From Halicephalobus mephisto (taxonomy: Eukaryota > Nematoda > Chromadorea > Rhabditida > Panagrolaimidae): a stretch of DNA of 64,000 nucleotides. A program made the position numbers and the translations under genes. Where the stretch lies: positions 186,001-250,000 of the forward strand of contig SWDT01000105.1 of the NCBI GenBank assembly GCA_009193035.1. Reading direction: 5' to 3'. Below are positions 59,810 through 64,000 of the stretch, in pieces (position 1 is the stretch's first letter; the number at the start of each line of letters is the position of its first letter). The notes beneath the pieces are model-generated. The model was not told where the DNA came from. It was given only the letters and a program-made list of their open reading frames with translations, and searched no databases.

Positions 59810-60690
59810 AAACAAAGATTTTCAATCTTCTCATTTCGCCAAAAATCACCCTTGTTTGCAACCTGCGATTTCGTAGTTTACTTTTGAAAAACTAGATAAT
59901 GATGATAGAAGGATTAAGAACAAAAAAGAGAAATTATATAGGAAATTTGAAAGAAAAACAAATTTTATATTAAAATTAAAAACAACAAAAATTTGGTTTT
60001 TGTTCGTTCCATTTCGCCAGAAATGCTTCTTGCCCGCAACCTGCGAGTTCGTGACTTACTTTTAGAAATATAGATATTAATAGAAAAAGTAATAAGAAAA
60101 AAATTATATGAAAAAAGGAAATTTCAAAGAAAGTAGAAAACAACAGAGATTTGGTTTTCGTTTTTCTCGTTTCGCCAAAACCATCCTTGCCTGCAACCTG
60201 CGATTTCGCGACTTATTTCAAAATCAGTTAGAACTGACGGAAAAATCACCAATATCGAAAAAAGAGAATTATAAAACATTTGAAAAAAGTAATAAAAATA
60301 ATAATTTTCGCTTTTCTTGTTTCGTCAAAAACCATCCTTGCTTGCAACCTGCGATTTCGCGATTTGTTTCGAAATCAGTTAGAACTGACGAAATAAGTAT
60401 AAAAAAAGAAAACTACGTGTAGAAATATTTCTAAAGAATTTCTCTAAGGTAAAAGAGTTTTAATTTTCGTTTTTCTCGTTTCGCCAAAAGCCATCCTGCC
60501 TGCAACTTGCGATTTCGCGACTTATTTCAAAATCAGTTAGAACTGACGGAAAAATCACCAATATCGAAAAAAGAGAATTATAAAACATATTTGAAAAAAA
60601 TAAAAAAAATAATTTTCGTTTTTCTCGTTTCGCCAAAAACCATCCTTGCCTGCAACCTGCGATTTCGCGACTTATTTCGAAAATTTTTCT
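59810..60690 (+). repeat. About 155-bp array with GCAACCTGCGATTTC, six copies
   Basis: gcctgcaacctgcgatttcg with cgacttatttc recurs near 59851, 60029, 60188, 60339, 60494 and 60646, preceded by tttctcgtttcgccaaaaac. The last four copies also share aaatcagttagaactgacg and caccaatatcgaaaaaagag. The core gcaacctgcgatttc is also the core of the TTGCGCGCAA unit at 46.8 kb. It fills the 1.1-kb gap between the transporter 3' end and the TOPORS-like start. Plus frames of 61-104 codons inside are by-products. Confidence 0.85.
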
Positions 60691-60709
60691 AAAACTCAGG
60701 ATTTCGCAA

Positions 60710-60715
60710 TTTATT
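60710..60715 (-). terminator. Poly(A) signal of the SLC22-like gene
   Basis: TTTATT on the plus strand, AATAAA on the minus, lies 55-60 bp after the transporter stop codon. Confidence 0.55.
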
Positions 60716-60769
60716 CCAGAAATATTGATTTCTAAATAACCGTAATTTCGAAATTTTTAATTGTACAAA

Positions 60770-63700
60770 TTATTGTCCGTTTTCTTGTGTTTCGGAAATC
60801 TCTATCAAGGTGGTTTTTGTGTTGCTTTCTCTGAATCGCTCTTGGGTCTTGTGTAGTTTCAGCTTCACTTGACAAAGATCCGTTCCCTTCGTGTCCGGGA
60901 GTAGTTTGTGCGAAATGGCCAAGTTGATGATGCCGAATACGGTAACGAACATGTACGGGGTGGGGGACCAGAGGTCGCAGGTCAAAGTTAACTGAAATTT
61001 AATTTTACAAAAAGTTATTTTTTAAAAATTTGAATTTAAACTTATATTCATTTTAGATAAAAGTGATTTTAAAAAGACAATAAGATACATGTGGAAAATC
61101 CCGTTCATCATGAATGAAGAAAATTAAGCGAACTTCGAAGTAGTATTTTTAAATCACTTTTTTCTATTTTAATTTTAATAATTTTTTTTAAAATTACATG
61201 TTTTTTTCCTGATCACAATTCTTTAATTGTTTTTCCCGAAAACGTGATCGGAAAATGAAAAAGACAAACAATGAGATTTATGGATTTCCCGGATTATCCT
61301 TTTTCACAGAAATGTTTAGCAAAATTGGATTACAGATTTTGAATGTATTATTGAAGGATTTTTAATTCGATATATGGCTGATTTTCAAAGATCATTTTTA
61401 GTGGATTTTCCAGTCAATAATGAGATACAGTATGACCGAAAAATTGAAACTATTGATTGTACAGTCGAATTTGGATATGAGATACCCCCTCGGGACCGGG
61501 TAAAGCGAATGTTATGAGAAAGGATATATTGTATCCGGGGTAAATTTGAAGACAGACTAACCAAACTCAGACCATATGCTATAACAAGAGATATGTTATA
61601 GCAGAAGCGTCTTATATCCAAGTTATACTATATTTTGTTTCAATTACCATACAAACAAGAAGAGATATATGGTATACAATCTATGGATGTACTGAAACAG
61701 TTCTAATATATCTGGTACGTTATGTTTTATGTACTGATGCATTAAGTACTATATCAGATATGATATGTTTAATAATATCATGATATTAAATACAATGTGT
61801 CTGATACATTAGAGCCGTTTCAATGTATAATTGTTTGTGTGTAGTATACAATCTATGGATATATTGAAGCAGTTCTAATATATCTGATACATTGTGTTTT
61901 ATGCACTGATCCATTAAGTATGATATCAGATACTATATGTTTAATAATATCATGATATTAAATATAATGTGTCTGATATATTAGAGCCGTTTCAATGCAC
62001 CTTTTTTGTGTGTATATCACTGAACTTACAGCTGGACTCATTAGAGCCCCGATTCTGGCGACTAGAGAACAGCATCCGATGGCAGATCCCCGGACGTCCG
62101 TCGGCATGGATTCGACGGCGGAAAGATAACAAGCGTCCCTACAAAACATTATGTAATTCAAAAAGGAATTTTTTTTACCATGTCCATTCTATCGAAATAG
62201 TCCCGAAAATATTCAGCAAAAGTAACAATACACCTTTGTATTCTACCGTAGTCAATATTGAAACTCCCAAAAAACAAACAATAACGGCGATTTGACTGTA
62301 TTGATGTAGACTTCTTCGGTTAAACCTCGGATAAAACAAATCCGTCAAGCCGAGGATGACTTTGCTTATGGCGATAAAACTCGCCAATAAAATTTGATTA
62401 ACGAAGAAATCTCCAGAAATGGCGGCACTATTAAGATCGTTGGTGTAACTGCTGACGGACGCCGTGAACCACATCACGCAGAGGATCCCGACCATTGTTC
62501 TCATTTTTGAATTTTTTAAAAGTTCTCTCAACTTCACTGGAGTACTAGTTAGGTCCTCTACAGTATTCTCAAACGGCACTCCACCGAGTTTTGCTATGTA
62601 TTTCTTGCAAGATTGGAAATCGGAATGTCTGTTTTGGTGGAATAGCCACGGGGGCGATTCCGGGAAAAGAACCAATATGACCACCAAAGCAGGCAAGGCG
62701 AAGAGACTACAGGCCACAGAAGCGTGTCTCCAATGAGGCAGAAGCAGACTGATTACGGTAGATATCAGTCTGGCGTTACCCTGAAGTTTCAAAATTATAC
62801 ACAAAAAGATGCATCAAAACGGCTCTAAGATATAAGATACATTATATTTAATACATCGGTACATTGGATACAACACATCGATATCAACTTAATATATCGG
62901 TACATCAGAGCCGTTCTCACATATCGGTATATTAAATATACTACATTACTATTTCACTCAATGTATCCGATAGATCAGAACCGTTTTAATGTATCTATAC
63001 ACTTAATTTATCGGTATATTAAATATATTACATTACTATTTCACTCAATGTATCTCATACATCAGAACCGTTTTAATGTATCTAGACACTGAATATAACA
63101 CATCACTTTTACATTCAATGTATCTCATACATCAGAACCGTTATAGTATGCTTGTATACTAAATACAATGAACAGATATCAACTCAATATATTGACATAT
63201 TGAATATAATGTACCCAATAAACCAGAGCCATTTTAATGTATCGATATACTATATGCCATGTACCCTTTTTTGTATGTAGTTACTAGAATTCTGTAAGTT
63301 TCGAAATTTCTTAGAACTATATATATTTCGGGATTTTTGACAATTTTATTGATTCTGGAAGATTTTAAAATATCGTTGAAAGTTTTGGAGTCTTTCGTAA
63401 ATTAGAGAAAATTGTTGAAAATTCTTAAACTTTGTCAAAAATTTTCCAGAATCTTGTGGAAAATTCTAGAATTTATTAAAAGATTTTCGAATTTATTAAA
63501 ACTTCATAAAGCTTCTAAATTTAAAAAAATTTTGTGGAATTTCTTTCGAAATTTTCCAGAATCTTGCAAAAAATTCTAGAATCCATTAGAAACTTCCGAA
63601 TTCATCCAGAATTTTATAAAATTTCGAAAAACTTAAAAATTAAAAAATTTAAATTTGAAAATTTTTAAAATACTAAAATTACTTCGTAAAAAACTTATTT

Positions 63701-63883
63701 TTGAGTTTTAAAGTAATTTGATTTTTTTAAAAGTTACCCAATTGGTATATGCCCTGAGGGCCATTCTCTGCTGAGGCAACAGGAGTTCCATCACGAAAGT
63801 ACAGACAACCACGATGGTTCCTCCGTTAGCCAATCCCACGAGGTACCGGGCAATCAGGAGCTGCCAAGCAGAATCCACGAATC
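60770..63883 (-). CDS. SLC22-type organic ion transporter (MFS), 3' part
   Basis: Plasma-membrane carrier of the major facilitator superfamily; the substrate (organic cation, carnitine or anion) cannot be told. Exons in the window: 63738-63883, 62179-62780, 62030-62138, 60770-60991, consistent in phase, about 359 codons plus stop. The first visible exon carries ARYLVGLANGGTIVVV and ends RAYTNW. Exon 2 carries the SLC22 motif LFPESPPWL, then a cytosolic loop and hydrophobic helices (MVGILCVMWFTASV, ILLASFIAISKVILGL, AVIVCFLGVSIL, GVLLLLLNIFGTISI). Exon 3 has AVESMPTDVRGSAIGCCSL, the family's SAE-FPT-RG motif. The end has LLPDTKG. The N-terminal helices and start lie beyond position 64000. The acceptor at 63884 (attaag) is weaker than usual. 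Two introns hold TA-flanked elements. Confidence 0.87.
61462..61630. mobile_element. 169-bp TA-flanked MITE in the transporter intron, second copy
   Basis: Left end CAGTCGAATTTGGATATGAG, right end ...gtcttatatccaagttatac; TA at 61460-61461 and 61631-61632. Same length as, and only a few differences from, 54508-54676, which suggests recent activity of this family. Confidence 0.85.
61645..62012. mobile_element. Element with CACACAAAAAAG-type end and tandem interior
   Basis: The right end reads gcaccttttttgtgtg followed by TA (62013-62014), matching the terminal word of the elements at 3570 and 21244. The left end is less clear (cataCaaacaagaag, about 61648). The interior is two copies of a segment of about 180 bp containing tacaatctatggat, taataatatcatgatattaa and ttagagccgtttcaatg. 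An internal ttgtttgtgtgtag near 61840 marks the end of the first copy, so this may be two tandem insertions. It abuts the donor of the third visible exon (62029). Confidence 0.6.
62800..63277. mobile_element. TA-flanked element, cacaaaaaga/ccttttttgtatg ends
   Basis: Left cacaaaaagatgcatcaaaa then cggctct; right end gtacccttttttgtatg. The ends are imperfect inverted repeats and TA flanks both (62798-62799, 63278-63279). The interior is an irregular tandem of atatYggtacattRgat and agaaccgttttaatgtatc segments related to those at 61645-62012. It lies in the intron before the second visible transporter exon. Confidence 0.65.
63278..63737. other. Rest of the transporter intron
   Basis: AT-rich, with an irregular field of attttccagaatcttgtgga and related words at 63350-63620. 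No coding signal seen. Confidence 0.5.
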
Positions 63884-64000
63884 CTTAATTTTAAAAATCA
63901 AAATTATTAAATTTCAAAAATGTCGAAATTATTAAATTTAAAAAAAATTAATAAACTTTAAAAAATCAAAATTATTAAATTTTTAAAAATAGAAATTAAT

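Noticed and set aside
60108..60692. Plus frames of 104 and 61 codons
   Set aside because: They repeat the same peptide because they read the 155-bp satellite; no start context or domain.

Overview
The window looks like a rhabditid nematode nuclear genome, probably Caenorhabditis or a close relative. The evidence is very AT-rich DNA, spliced protein genes whose introns nearly all end in TTTTCAG or close variants, start codons sitting directly behind such an acceptor (the pattern of spliced-leader trans-splicing), and gene products with nematode/metazoan orthologues. No prokaryotic, viral or toxin gene was seen.

Layout: positions 1-35,225 hold no gene that I can support. This stretch alternates AT low-complexity sequence, local tandem arrays (16 to about 155 bp units), short TA-flanked inverted-repeat elements, one inverted pair of 437-bp repeats, one direct pair of about 497-bp repeats, and compositionally balanced islands of a few hundred bp. 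From 35.2 kb the window is genic: a paired-like homeobox gene (+, four exons, 448 aa, 3.3-kb intron inside the homeodomain) meets mitochondrial fumarase (-, six exons, 495 aa) tail to tail. Then comes a MO25/CAB39-like gene (+) in an abrupt GC-rich island with two frame disruptions and no visible first exon. Next is a glypican of the gpn-1 type (+, five exons, 555 aa), tail to tail with mitochondrial ribosomal protein L18 (-, 176 aa). L18 lies 239 bp downstream of a TOPORS-like RING ligase on the same strand (-, 548 aa), a plausible two-gene operon. The right end carries the 3' part of an SLC22-type transporter (-), whose 5' exons lie beyond the window.

The genes share no obvious pathway: transcription factor, TCA cycle, kinase scaffold, heparan-sulphate proteoglycan, mitoribosome, ubiquitin/SUMO ligase and membrane transport. 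The most distinctive content is the repeat landscape. It includes an array of about fourteen 87-bp hairpin units (31.2-32.3 kb), palindrome-cored TTGCGCGCAA arrays in opposite orientation at 36.6 and 46.8 kb with a related third array at 60 kb, and TA-flanked elements that share CACACAAAAAAG-like ends but carry unrelated interiors. Exon boundaries were set by reading splice sites and checking that the phases add up; all homology calls rest on recognising conserved motifs, not on database searches.
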